Positions 41,011-49,824 of a stretch of DNA of 64,000 bases are shown here, in pieces; the first letter of the stretch is position 1; each line of letters opens with the position of its first letter. The stretch covers positions 1,178,001 to 1,242,000 of the forward strand of contig NZ_CP073347.1 of NCBI RefSeq assembly GCF_024397915.1, in the 5' to 3' direction. Position numbers and translations under genes: made by a program. This DNA comes from Marinobacterium rhizophilum. Its GTDB lineage: Bacteria > Pseudomonadota > Gammaproteobacteria > Pseudomonadales > Balneatricaceae. The notes beneath the pieces were generated by a model. The model made no database searches. It was given only the letters and a program-made list of their open reading frames with translations, and was not told where the DNA came from.

Positions 41011-42018
41011 TTAAAAGGTTATGGCAATTTTGCCGATGGTCTTGCCGCTTTCACTGCGACGGTGCGCCTCCTTCAGGGTCTCTACACTGAAGCCCACGAG
41101 GGTGTCGCCAAGGGTGGTGCCAATACGACCTTCATCCACCAGCGTGGCCAGCTGGGACAGAATATCCTGCTGACGGGCAATATCCTGGGTGCCAAACATG
41201 GACCGGGTAAACATCAGTTCCCAGATAAAGCCCGCAGACTTGCCCTGCAGTGCCGTCAGATCAACAGGCTCGTCGCTCTCGACGATGGACGAGATCAGCC
41301 CCTGGGGCGCAATCAGCTCCACCATGGCGTCCCAGTGCCCCTTGGTGTCAGCGGTATTGAAAATGTAATCCACATGCTCAAAGCCCAGCGCCTTGACTGA
41401 CGCCACCAGATCACGGTGATTGGCGACATGATCCGCCCCCATCTTGCGAACCCAGGCGTCGGTTTGCGGACGGGAAGCGGTAGCAATGACCGTCAGGTTG
41501 GTCAGCTGGCTGGCAATCTGGGTGGTGATCGAGCCCACGCCGCCGGCGCCGCCGATAATCAGCAGTGTCTTTTTCTCAGCCGGGTTGATGCGCAGGCGAT
41601 CAAACAGCGCTTCCCAGCCCGTGAGCGCCGTCAGCGGCATGGCCGCGGCCTCTGCATCACTGAGGCTCTGGGGGGCCAGCGCGGCGATGCGCGCATCCAC
41701 TGCCTGATACTCGGCATTGGAGCCGGCGCGGGTGACGTCCCCTGCATACCAGACCCGGTCTCCCGGCTTGAAGCCTTCCGCCCCGGGCCCTGTCGCCTCG
41801 ACGATACCCACGGCGTCAAAACCCGGGACTATGGGGGTTTCAAGCGTGGTGTTCTGGGCCGAACGCACGCGAACCTTGGTATCGACCGGGTTGACAGAGA
41901 CCGCACTGACGCGGACCAGCAGGTCATGCTCACGCAGCTCGGGCACGGCGGTGTCGAACTGAATCAGGCTGTCGGCGTGGTCGATCGGATGGGACGTCTT
42001 GAATCCAATGGCTTTCAT
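41011..42018 (-). CDS. Zinc-binding alcohol dehydrogenase family / NADPH:quinone reductase
   Basis: A 335-residue MDR enzyme of the branch that starts MKAIGFKTSHPID. The GroES-like part has LLVRVSAVSVNPVDTKVR and VPGFDAVGIVEATG, and the nucleotide part has GGAGGVGSITTQIASQL. No catalytic or structural zinc cysteines are visible, which suits a quinone/enone reductase. It sits 13 bases upstream of the monooxygenase gene and 77 bases downstream of a nitroreductase gene in one operon. Confidence 0.9.
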   Translation of the reverse strand: MKAIGFKTSHPIDHADSLIQFDTAVPELREHDLLVRVSAVSVNPVDTKVRVRSAQNTTLETPIVPGFDAVGIVEATGPGAEGFKPGDRVWYAGDVTRAGSNAEYQAVDARIAALAPQSLSDAEAAAMPLTALTGWEALFDRLRINPAEKKTLLIIGGAGGVGSITTQIASQLTNLTVIATASRPQTDAWVRKMGADHVANHRDLVASVKALGFEHVDYIFNTADTKGHWDAMVELIAPQGLISSIVESDEPVDLTALQGKSAGFIWELMFTRSMFGTQDIARQQDILSQLATLVDEGRIGTTLGDTLVGFSVETLKEAHRRSESGKTIGKIAITF

Positions 42019-42094
42019 GTATCACCTGTATAAAGCATATGCGAATGGGATAAACGCGGTTGTGCGCCCAAGGAATCTCACCGGGCGCAAGGGG

Positions 42095-42799
42095 TTAGGC
42101 CCAGGTAACCACCTGTTCCATTGCCCGGCGGGTCTTGGGATGGGCCGGTGCCTCGGCACGGTAGCCAAAGGCCACCATGACGGCGGGCTGGTAGCGGGCC
42201 GGATCAATATCGAAATGCTCCGCCAGCACGGCGCTGGTCTTGTCCATCTCGAACCCCTCGATCGGGCAGGAGTCGATCCCCATCAGGGCGGCCGTGGTCA
42301 TCATGTTGGCCAGCGCAATATAGGCCTGGCGCGCCGACCAGTCGGTGATCTGGCGATCATCCGCAATGTGAAAATCCTGTTCCTGGAACTTCTGGTAGGC
42401 GCCATTGATAAAGCCGATGACATCATCCGGCAGCTGCTTGACCTCTTGCATGTGCTGTTGCAGGTAGTCCGAATGGTGCCTCATGGTGGCGCCGGTATGG
42501 GCCAGCAGAATGCCGAAGTGGCTGGCGGTGCCCAGCTGGCCGGCGGAGCCGTTAAAGGCACCGTTGGCGCCCCAGCTAAAGTCTCGCAGCAACGCGCGCT
42601 TTTCCGGGCTCTGGACCAGCAGCAGGTGCCAGGGCTCCATGCCGAAGGAACTGGGTGACAGGCGGGCAGACTCGAGGATGGTGTCAAACTCGCTGTCATG
42701 AATCTTGCGGGCCGGATCGAACACCTTGGTGGCATGACGGAAGTTGAAGGCCTGGGAAATCAGGTTCTGGATATCGGCGCTATCGGTTGCATGTGTCAT
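42095..42799 (-). CDS. Nitroreductase family protein, NfsB-like
   Basis: A protein of about 234 residues starting MTHATDSADIQNL with AGGGAG upstream. FRHATKVFDPARKI and ARLSPSSFGMEPWHLLLVQ bind FMN, and the C-terminal region has DSCPIEGFEMDK and VAFGYRAEAPAHPKTRRAMEQVV. It reads first in a three-gene minus-strand operon with a quinone reductase and an ABM monooxygenase, behind a LysR gene. A role in detoxifying nitro compounds or quinones is likely. Confidence 0.92.
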   Translation of the reverse strand: MTHATDSADIQNLISQAFNFRHATKVFDPARKIHDSEFDTILESARLSPSSFGMEPWHLLLVQSPEKRALLRDFSWGANGAFNGSAGQLGTASHFGILLAHTGATMRHHSDYLQQHMQEVKQLPDDVIGFINGAYQKFQEQDFHIADDRQITDWSARQAYIALANMMTTAALMGIDSCPIEGFEMDKTSAVLAEHFDIDPARYQPAVMVAFGYRAEAPAHPKTRRAMEQVVTWA

Positions 42800-42948
42800 C
42801 TGGGTGCTCCCTGTTTGATGAGCACAGAATAGCGAGGGCACCGCTTCTGAACTATCGGGCAAAACCAGAAAACTTTATCCCGTAAAACGGAACAATCCCC
42901 ACTGACCATTTTCCAGACAGTGATAATCCGGTGAAACCGAGGTGGGAA

Positions 42949-43893
42949 TCAGGCGTCGATACGCACCCTGCCGGCCTCATCGAGCAGGCTGGCATAGCGC
43001 TGGCTGTTGGTTTCGATAATACGCGCCTGCATGAAGTCCAGGAACGCCTTGACCCGCGCCGGCATGATGCGCCCCGGCGGGCGCACAGCCCAGATTTTCG
43101 CCTCGGGCCAGACGCGGTACTCGGGCATGACCGGCACCAGTCGACCCGCCGCGATATCAGGGCCGGCATACCACAGGGACGCCAGGCCAATGCCCAGCCC
43201 CGCCAGCACCCACTCGCCCAGCGCCTCCCCCAGGTTGACCGACACGGGCCCCGACACCTTGCTCTCGTGCAGGGTTCCGTCCGGTGCAAGCAGCTTCCAG
43301 ACACGGGTATCCCCCAGCGGCAGGCAGGCATGCTGGGCCAGATCCTGGGGCAAGGCCGGCGTCCCGGCCCGGGCCAGATAGTCCGGCGATGCCACCAGCT
43401 GCATCGGGTTGTCATCAATCTTGCGCGCCAGCAGGCTGGACGGCGCCAGGTCACCGATGCGAAAAGCCAGGTCAAACCCCATCTCGACGATGTCCACCAC
43501 CGTGTCGGTCAGGTGCAGGTCCAGGGTCACGCCGGGGTACAGGCGCAGAAATTCCGGCACAAAGGGCACGATATGGGAGCGCCCGAACGACGCCGAGGCC
43601 GTCACCCGCAGCGTACCGGACACCGACTGGGTGGTTTGCGACAGCTGGTTGCGGGCCGCTTCCACGTCCTCGAGAATGCGCCTGGCATGTTCCAGCAGCG
43701 TTTCGCCGTCCGGCGTCAGGGACACCGCCCGCGTGGTGCGGTTGAGCAGTTTCACACCCAGGTCGACTTCAAGCATCTTGAGGCGCTGGGTGGTGTTGGT
43801 GGCGGACAGGTTGAATTCCGCCCCCGCCCTGCCGATGGCGCCCAGGCTGGCCACGCGCACGAACAGCTCCAGGCTTTTCAGATCAAAAGACAA
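42949..43893 (-). CDS. LysR-family transcriptional regulator
   Basis: A 314-residue LysR protein: LKSLELFVRVASLGAIGRAGAEFNLSATNTTQRLKMLE for the helix-turn-helix, with an uncommon ATNTTQRL recognition helix, then LRVTASASFGRSHIVPFVPEFL. It lies directly upstream of the nitroreductase operon in the same direction and probably activates it. Confidence 0.9.
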   Translation of the reverse strand: MSFDLKSLELFVRVASLGAIGRAGAEFNLSATNTTQRLKMLEVDLGVKLLNRTTRAVSLTPDGETLLEHARRILEDVEAARNQLSQTTQSVSGTLRVTASASFGRSHIVPFVPEFLRLYPGVTLDLHLTDTVVDIVEMGFDLAFRIGDLAPSSLLARKIDDNPMQLVASPDYLARAGTPALPQDLAQHACLPLGDTRVWKLLAPDGTLHESKVSGPVSVNLGEALGEWVLAGLGIGLASLWYAGPDIAAGRLVPVMPEYRVWPEAKIWAVRPPGRIMPARVKAFLDFMQARIIETNSQRYASLLDEAGRVRIDA

Positions 43894-44074
43894 TGGCTCA
43901 CTCCATTTGCATGCCGCTTGCAGGCCCCCGCAGGGTCCGCAGAGCGCGAATGAACGGGATTATCGCATGGCAGCACGGCTTTGGCTGTGCGGGATCAGGC
44001 GCTGGGCCAGACGGCCCCCGGATGCGTCATGCGTCATCACGCATGCCGCCTGGCTCTCGCTGCGCCTGACGTCA

Positions 44075-45883
44075 TCAGGCACTGCGCGGGTTGCGGGGGT
44101 AGTACTTTTCCGGCAGGCGCTCGATGTGGGTAAAGAAGCGGGTGTCCTTGTAGGGCAGCTTCATGAAACCCGCGACCCCCAGGCCTTTGATCAGAGGCAG
44201 GTTTTGCAACACCCGGGCCAGGCAATCGGCAAACTCCGCTTCGCGGCCCGGGTCCAGCAGCCGGTAGTAGCTGTGTATTTTCAGGTGGTTTGGCAGGCTT
44301 TCGAAGATGATCATCCCCGTATGGTGGATGCTGTTCAGTTGCGCCAGGATATCCATGATCCTGCCCGGCAGTTCCAGAAACTCGTCCGGGTCGCGCCCAT
44401 CCTCAAAATAGGAATGCATCCGGGTTTTGTCCTCGATATCCGGTGCGGTACTGATCTCGTAGGGCAGGGTCATGCCGGGCGGAGCCACAAAGGGCGCGAT
44501 TTCCTGCTCGCGGTCGATATGCAGCGTATCCCGCGCATCGAACAGGCAGCTTTTGAAAATGCCGCGCCGCCGAATGGCGCGCGCCAGGTTCACCATGTTG
44601 TTGACCGAGGCAATGAAGGACGTGCGCAGGCGCTCATCGTGCAGGTTCAGGCTGGAATCAATATATACCCCCGTGGCTTCCCATCGCACCGCCAGCCCCC
44701 CCACGACCGGATACTTGCCCAGGCGGCTGACCGCGGCCAGGAACGCCTTCTCGGTATCCCCCATGCCCTGCAAAAATTCCTTGTAGTAGCGATCCAGCGG
44801 CGCATCATCCAGTGCCTGCAGCACCTCGTGCGCGCCCTCTTCACGCAGGAAGGACTTGCGCGAGCTGTACACCACGGTATCGATATCCCGCTGCCCCGGC
44901 CGCAGCCAGACGGGCACCGTCGGCACCTGGGGCGGGGCCGGCAGGTCCATCATCACCAGTTGCGCCATGCGCGGCATCTGGGCAAGGAAATAATCCCCGG
45001 CACGGGATCGCAGCACTGGGTCCGGCGCCAGCATCGCCTCCAGTACCCGGGCGAACTCGATTGGCAGCCCCAGCGAGGTGGGCGGGATGGCCTTGTAACC
45101 GAAGCGGCAGGACTGCCCGGAGGCCAGCGCATAGAGGGTACCGGCCAGTCCTTCCTCGTCGAACCGTGGCGAAGACAGGCCACCGTTGAGCTGCGCCTCA
45201 CCGATGAAATAGACATCCCCCAGCCTTGCATTGGTTTGCTGCATGGTGTCGGACATCAGTTCCATTACGCTGGTGGCAACCGGCTGGCTGTGTTCATCCA
45301 GCTGGGCAAAGACCGACGACCCCCAGTCGATCAGCGCTGCGGTTTCCGTGTCCGGGTCAAACATGATATTGGAGGGCTTGATATCACCGTGCACCACCGG
45401 CTTGCCGACATTGCGGCGCAATGTTCGCAGGATGTCCGCCAGTTGCGCCGCGATCCGAACCACAAGACCCGGCGACAGCGGGCCCCATGCCAGCGAGAGC
45501 TGCTCCAGGTCCTGCCCCCGCGCCCGCTCCATTGCCAGAATCGGCTGCCCGTGAACCATCTGGAAAGCGACGCAGCGCGGCACATGGGAGTGTTCCACCA
45601 GGCTCAGCATGAAGGCCTCTTCCTCCAGCCGTTCCTTGTAATGCTGTGGCAGGGTGATGCGCGAGAACTTGAAAACCAGCGACTCATCCTGCGCCGACAC
45701 GCCGGCAAACACGAAGCCGAACGCCCCCTTGCCGACCAGCTCGATATCGCGATAGCCCAGCTGGCGCAACTGCTCTTCACAGAGCCGGAACCAGTCCTTG
45801 AGCTTCTTGGCATCCTGGTGACTGAGCAGGTAGATCGACTGCTCTTCCGGGATGTAAAACTGTTGCAGCGTATCCTGAGTCAT
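44075..45883 (-). CDS. Serine/threonine protein kinase with C-terminal domain of unknown function
   Basis: A protein of about 602 residues starting MTQDTLQQFY. The kinase domain covers roughly residues 45-320: the glycine loop GKGAFGFVF at 51-59, K72 in VFKFSR, catalytic loop HGDIKPSN with D167, K169 and N172, and a DWG (D186) in place of DFG. All catalytic residues are present, so it should be active. The C-terminal 260 residues are soluble and match no domain I know. No membrane segment or sensor domain is seen. It follows bkdB after an 86-base gap containing a hairpin, in the place where the E3 gene lpdV stands in Pseudomonas. Control of the dehydrogenase complex is possible but unproven. 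Confidence 0.85.
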   Translation of the reverse strand: MTQDTLQQFYIPEEQSIYLLSHQDAKKLKDWFRLCEEQLRQLGYRDIELVGKGAFGFVFAGVSAQDESLVFKFSRITLPQHYKERLEEEAFMLSLVEHSHVPRCVAFQMVHGQPILAMERARGQDLEQLSLAWGPLSPGLVVRIAAQLADILRTLRRNVGKPVVHGDIKPSNIMFDPDTETAALIDWGSSVFAQLDEHSQPVATSVMELMSDTMQQTNARLGDVYFIGEAQLNGGLSSPRFDEEGLAGTLYALASGQSCRFGYKAIPPTSLGLPIEFARVLEAMLAPDPVLRSRAGDYFLAQMPRMAQLVMMDLPAPPQVPTVPVWLRPGQRDIDTVVYSSRKSFLREEGAHEVLQALDDAPLDRYYKEFLQGMGDTEKAFLAAVSRLGKYPVVGGLAVRWEATGVYIDSSLNLHDERLRTSFIASVNNMVNLARAIRRRGIFKSCLFDARDTLHIDREQEIAPFVAPPGMTLPYEISTAPDIEDKTRMHSYFEDGRDPDEFLELPGRIMDILAQLNSIHHTGMIIFESLPNHLKIHSYYRLLDPGREAEFADCLARVLQNLPLIKGLGVAGFMKLPYKDTRFFTHIERLPEKYYPRNPRSA

Positions 45884-45935
45884 GGGCGTGCCTGCACCTC
45901 GATCCCGCATGAATCCCTGATCCCAAGCTTACACC

Positions 45936-45966
45936 GGACGCCGGGCTGGCGTATCGCCCGGCGTCC
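45936..45966. terminator. Hairpin between bkdB and kinase gene
   Basis: GGACGCCGGGC, a nine-base loop, then GCCCGGCGTCC, directly after the bkdB stop. No T-run follows on the minus strand, so it may only attenuate transcription into the kinase gene. Confidence 0.6.
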
Positions 45967-45969
45967 GCC

Positions 45970-47559
45970 TCAGGCCAGGTCGAGCAGCATCGAGGCCGGG
46001 TCCTCCAGGTAGGACTTCCACAGGTTGCTGAAGCGGGCCATGGTTGCGCCGTCCAGCACGCGATGATCGCCGGACCAGCTGATGTTCATGACCTGGCTGG
46101 CCACCACCTGGCCGCTGGCATCGAAGCGCGGCAAGCTGCGGGTTTTGCCCAGTGCCACGATGGCGACTTCGGGCTTGTTGATTACCGGCACCATGTAGGT
46201 TCCGCCGAGGGCGCCGATATTGGAGATGCTGAGGGTGCCATCCTGCATGTCTTCCTGCTTGAGCTTGCCGGCACGGGCGGCGTCCGTCAGGCGTTGTACC
46301 TCGCGGGCGACGTCCAGGATGCTCAGGCGCTCCACCCCCTTGACGTTGGGCACCAGCAGCCCGATTTTGGAATCCACCGCCATGCCGATATTGCAGCTCG
46401 CCACATAATGCAGCTCGGTGCAGTCGGCATTGACCCGGCTGTTGACGATCGGGAACTGCTGCGCTGCCAGCGCCATGGCCTTCATGATGAAGGGCATCAG
46501 GGTCAGGCGTACGCCCTGCTGCTCCGCCCTGGGTTTGAGCTGGGCCCGCAGCTGCAGCAGCGCGTTCATCTCCACCTCGTCTCCGTAGGTAAAGTGCGGA
46601 ATGCTGGACACCGCCTCCAGCATGCGTTTTGCCATGGCCGCCTTGATGCCTCGGATCGGCTCGATGCGTATCTCGCTTGCCGCTGGCGCTGCCGGGCACG
46701 CGGCCGGGGCTGTCGCCGGCCGCCTGGCCAGGCGTTCGCGGTACTGCTCGACATCCTCCTTCAGGATACGGCCATCCTTGCCACTGCCGGGCACCTGCGT
46801 TAAGTCCAGCTCGTACTCCCGGCCCAGGCGTCGCACCGCGGGGCCTGCCAGCACCTTGCCCCGGCGCCAGGGGAAATCCGGTGCGCCGGGCGGGGTGCGC
46901 CCGGATGCCGTGACACCCTGCGTGGCCTGCGGCGACTTCCGCGCAGCCACGACTGCGGCACCGTCCGCCTCGGTGGGGATAATGGCGAACAGCGGTGTAT
47001 GCACCCTGGCCGTTTCACCCTGGGCATAGTAGAGCCGCGTCACCCGCCCCGCCCTGGGCGCCGGAATCTCCACCAGTGCCTTGTCGGTCATGACATCGAC
47101 CACCGGCTGATCCTCGGCAATCAGGTCACCTTCCTGCACCTGCCAGGTCACCACCTCGCACTCGACGATGCCCTCGCCAATATCCGGCAGGATAAAGTCC
47201 TCTTCAGCAACCTGCGCTGGCGATACGGGCTGCGCTGGCGGGGCCGCTTCAGCAGCAGAGGGCGCATTGGCAGCTGGCGGCTCTTCGGCGACAGCGGCAC
47301 TGGCACCCGCCGGCTCCTGCCCGGCCAGCTCCACCGCAAACAGCGGTGAGTGCACCCTGGCAATGTCGCCGGCCTGGTAGTGCAAGCTGACCACCGTGCC
47401 TGTAAAGGGTGAGGGAATCTGCACCAGCGCCTTGTCCGTCATGACCTCGGCCACTGGCTGGTCTTCAACGATCACATCGCCTTCCTGAATCAGCCACTCG
47501 ACCAACTCGCATTCCACGATACCTTCACCGATATCGGGCAGAATAAAATCCTTAATCAT
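45970..47559 (-). CDS. bkdB: Branched-chain 2-oxoacid dehydrogenase E2, two lipoyl domains
   Basis: A 529-residue dihydrolipoyl acyltransferase. Two near-identical lipoyl domains (FILPDIGEGIVECE twice, with lipoyl lysines in MTDKALVQIP at K43 and MTDKALVEIP near 162) are joined by an Ala/Pro linker. Next come the peripheral-subunit-binding domain (AGPAVRRLGREYELDLTQVPGSGKDGRILKEDV) and the catalytic domain ending SWSGDHRVLDGATMARF with H499 and D503. The family usually carries one lipoyl domain in the Bkd E2 and up to three in other E2s, so two is notable. It is preceded by the E1 genes. Confidence 0.93.
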   Translation of the reverse strand: MIKDFILPDIGEGIVECELVEWLIQEGDVIVEDQPVAEVMTDKALVQIPSPFTGTVVSLHYQAGDIARVHSPLFAVELAGQEPAGASAAVAEEPPAANAPSAAEAAPPAQPVSPAQVAEEDFILPDIGEGIVECEVVTWQVQEGDLIAEDQPVVDVMTDKALVEIPAPRAGRVTRLYYAQGETARVHTPLFAIIPTEADGAAVVAARKSPQATQGVTASGRTPPGAPDFPWRRGKVLAGPAVRRLGREYELDLTQVPGSGKDGRILKEDVEQYRERLARRPATAPAACPAAPAASEIRIEPIRGIKAAMAKRMLEAVSSIPHFTYGDEVEMNALLQLRAQLKPRAEQQGVRLTLMPFIMKAMALAAQQFPIVNSRVNADCTELHYVASCNIGMAVDSKIGLLVPNVKGVERLSILDVAREVQRLTDAARAGKLKQEDMQDGTLSISNIGALGGTYMVPVINKPEVAIVALGKTRSLPRFDASGQVVASQVMNISWSGDHRVLDGATMARFSNLWKSYLEDPASMLLDLA

Positions 47560-47570
47560 GGGTCGCTCCG

Positions 47571-48539
47571 CTAGAAATTGACGCTCTGCTTGATCGCCTC
47601 GAAGATCTTGAGGTGATCCGGCATGTATTCCTTTTCCAGCACCAGCGGGAAAGGCGTGTCCAGACCGGTGACGCGTGCAATCGGTGACTCCAGGTATAGA
47701 AAGCAGCGTTCCTGGATGGTCGCGGCGATCTCGCCGGCAAAGCCGCCGGTCAGCGGCGCTTCGTGGCTGACGATCAGCCGCCCCGTTTTCATGACCGAAC
47801 GGGTGACGGTTTCGATGTCCCAGGGCACGATGGTGCGCAGATCGATCACCTCACAGCTGATACCCTCCTTTTGTGCCATCGCGGCGGCCTTTTCCACGGT
47901 TTCCATCTGCGCGCCCCAGGCCAGCAGGCTGATGTCCTCGCCCTCTTGCAGAATCTCGGCCTGCCCCAGGGGCAGCTCGTAATCCTCTTCCGGCACCTCG
48001 CCCACCGAGGCCCGGTAAATCCGCTTGGGCTCGAAAAACAGCACCGGGTTGGGGTCGCGAATCGAGGCCAGCAGCAGCCCCTTGGCCTGGTGCGGGTTGC
48101 GCGGCACGACGATCTTGAGCCCCGGGGTATGGGCGAAATAGGCCTCCGGCGACTGGGAGTGGTACAGGCCACCGGCGATACCGCCACCGTAGGGGGTACG
48201 GATCGTCAAGCCGCCGACGTTGAACAGGTTGCCGGAACGGTAACGAAACTTGGCCGCCTCATTCACGATCTGGTCGAAGGCGGGAAAGATGTAGTCGGCA
48301 AACTGGATCTCGGCCACCGGCACCGATCCCTGGGCCGCCAGGCCATTGGCAAAGCCGATGATGCCCTGCTCCACCAGGGGCGTATTGAAGCAGCGGTCCC
48401 GGCCGTACTTTTCCTGCAGGTGACTGGTGGCCCGGAACACCCCGCCAAAGACCCCGACATCCTCACCAAAACAGATGACCTTGTCGTTGCTGGCCATGGC
48501 GATATCCAGCGCATTGTTGATCGCCTGCAACAGGTTCAT
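47571..48539 (-). CDS. bkdA2: Branched-chain 2-oxoacid dehydrogenase E1 beta
   Basis: About 322 residues of the transketolase-type beta subunit: MNLLQAINNALDIAMASNDKVICFGEDVG, FNTPLVEQGIIGFANGLAAQG, AEIQFADYIFPAFDQI, and SHEAPLTGGFAGEIAATIQERCF. The ATG at 48539 is one base past the E1 alpha stop region, and a longer frame would overlap E1 alpha by over 100 bases. It decarboxylates 2-oxoacids of Val, Leu and Ile together with E1 alpha. Confidence 0.93.
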   Translation of the reverse strand: MNLLQAINNALDIAMASNDKVICFGEDVGVFGGVFRATSHLQEKYGRDRCFNTPLVEQGIIGFANGLAAQGSVPVAEIQFADYIFPAFDQIVNEAAKFRYRSGNLFNVGGLTIRTPYGGGIAGGLYHSQSPEAYFAHTPGLKIVVPRNPHQAKGLLLASIRDPNPVLFFEPKRIYRASVGEVPEEDYELPLGQAEILQEGEDISLLAWGAQMETVEKAAAMAQKEGISCEVIDLRTIVPWDIETVTRSVMKTGRLIVSHEAPLTGGFAGEIAATIQERCFLYLESPIARVTGLDTPFPLVLEKEYMPDHLKIFEAIKQSVNF

Positions 48540-48540
48540 G

Positions 48541-49719
48541 TTAGCCACGTGCAGCACCTCCTGCGCTCTTGGGATAGGCCTCGGGGTATTTGTCCAGATG
48601 GCTTCTGAGTGCCTCCAGCTGTGCTTCGAGCTGGGCGGGAGGCCGGTCATAGACGTCGGTAATCAGCGCCTCCAGCGGCGGCGATGGCCGCTGCTGGGCA
48701 CGTTTCATGGCCTCCAGCACCTGCGGGCGGATGCTTTCGTACAGCTGTTTTTCCTGGGCCTCATCCCACCATGCCTGCTTTAGCAGCCAGTTCTTCATGC
48801 GCAGAATCGGGTCCTTGGCACGCCACTTGTCCTCTTCCGCCTTGTTGCGATAACCGGATGGATCGTCCGACGAGGAATGGGCGGCCAGGCGGTAACTCAT
48901 CGCCTCCACCAGTACCGGTTCATTCTGTTCCACGGCCAGCTTGCGCGCTTTCTGCATCGCCTTGACCACCGCGAGCACATCGTTGCCATCGATGCGAATC
49001 GACTTCATGCCGTACCCCACCGCGCGCGGCGCCACGCCGTCGGAGGCGAACTGCTCGCTGGAGGGTGTCGAGATGGCATAGCCGTTGTTGCGGCACAGGA
49101 AAATCACCGGCACCTTGAGCACCGCGGCCATGTTCAGGGCCGCATGGAAATCGCCTTCCGATGCGGCGCCCTCGCCGAACACGGTCACGGTACAGGCCTT
49201 GTTGCCGGCCAGCTTCTGGCCGTAGGCATAGCCGGTGGCCTGCGGAATCTGCGTGGCCAGGGGCGAGGATATGGTCATGTAATGCAGGTCTTTCGAGCCG
49301 TAATGGATCGGCATCTGCCGGCCCTTGCCATAATCCAGGTCGTTGCCGAACAGCTGGTTCATGAACTGCTCAACCGAGAAACCGCGGTACGCCAGTGCCC
49401 CCTGCTCGCGGTACTGCGCCATGATCATGTCGCTGTCATCCAGCGCTGCGGCAAAGCCGACCGTGGTGGCCTCTTCGCCGGTGGACTGCAGGTAAAAGCT
49501 CAGCCGCCCCTGGCGCTGTGCCGCCAGCATGCGTTCATCCAGCACCCGCGTGAACACCATGGCGCGGTAGATCTTCAGCGCCTGCGCCTCGTCCAGTTCC
49601 GGCACCACGGCACCGGGAATAACCGTGCCGTCCTGTGCCAGCACCTGGTAGGTCGCAATCTGGAGGGCATCACCGGCGGTGAAATCCGGTGTATTGATCG
49701 TCCGTTCTTGAGTATCCAT
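48541..49719 (-). CDS. bkdA1: Branched-chain 2-oxoacid dehydrogenase E1 alpha
   Basis: About 392 residues. RLSFYLQSTGEEATTVGFAAAL, AQYREQGALAYRG and QMPIHYGSKDLHYMTISSPLATQIPQA are characteristic of the branched-chain E1 alpha rather than pyruvate E1. The thiamine diphosphate motif runs GEGAASEGDFHAALNMA to CRNNGYAIS, and YRLAAHSSSDDPSGYR is the phosphorylation-loop region. The ATG at 49719 follows CAGGGTGCTT. It is the first gene of the operon. Confidence 0.93.
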   Translation of the reverse strand: MDTQERTINTPDFTAGDALQIATYQVLAQDGTVIPGAVVPELDEAQALKIYRAMVFTRVLDERMLAAQRQGRLSFYLQSTGEEATTVGFAAALDDSDMIMAQYREQGALAYRGFSVEQFMNQLFGNDLDYGKGRQMPIHYGSKDLHYMTISSPLATQIPQATGYAYGQKLAGNKACTVTVFGEGAASEGDFHAALNMAAVLKVPVIFLCRNNGYAISTPSSEQFASDGVAPRAVGYGMKSIRIDGNDVLAVVKAMQKARKLAVEQNEPVLVEAMSYRLAAHSSSDDPSGYRNKAEEDKWRAKDPILRMKNWLLKQAWWDEAQEKQLYESIRPQVLEAMKRAQQRPSPPLEALITDVYDRPPAQLEAQLEALRSHLDKYPEAYPKSAGGAARG

Positions 49720-49824
49720 AAGCACCCTGATCTCGCGTGTTTATTGTTGTCCGATCATCATCGGTATCCGCTCGCCAAACCCTGTTGGCCTGGCTAGATA
49801 GCGCTGTGTCAGCAGCGATCCTGG

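Noticed and set aside
43409..46012. 867-residue plus-strand open frame
   Set aside because: It is antisense to the LysR, kinase and bkdB genes, whose families are clear; the translation is low-complexity and matches nothing, as often happens opposite GC-rich genes.
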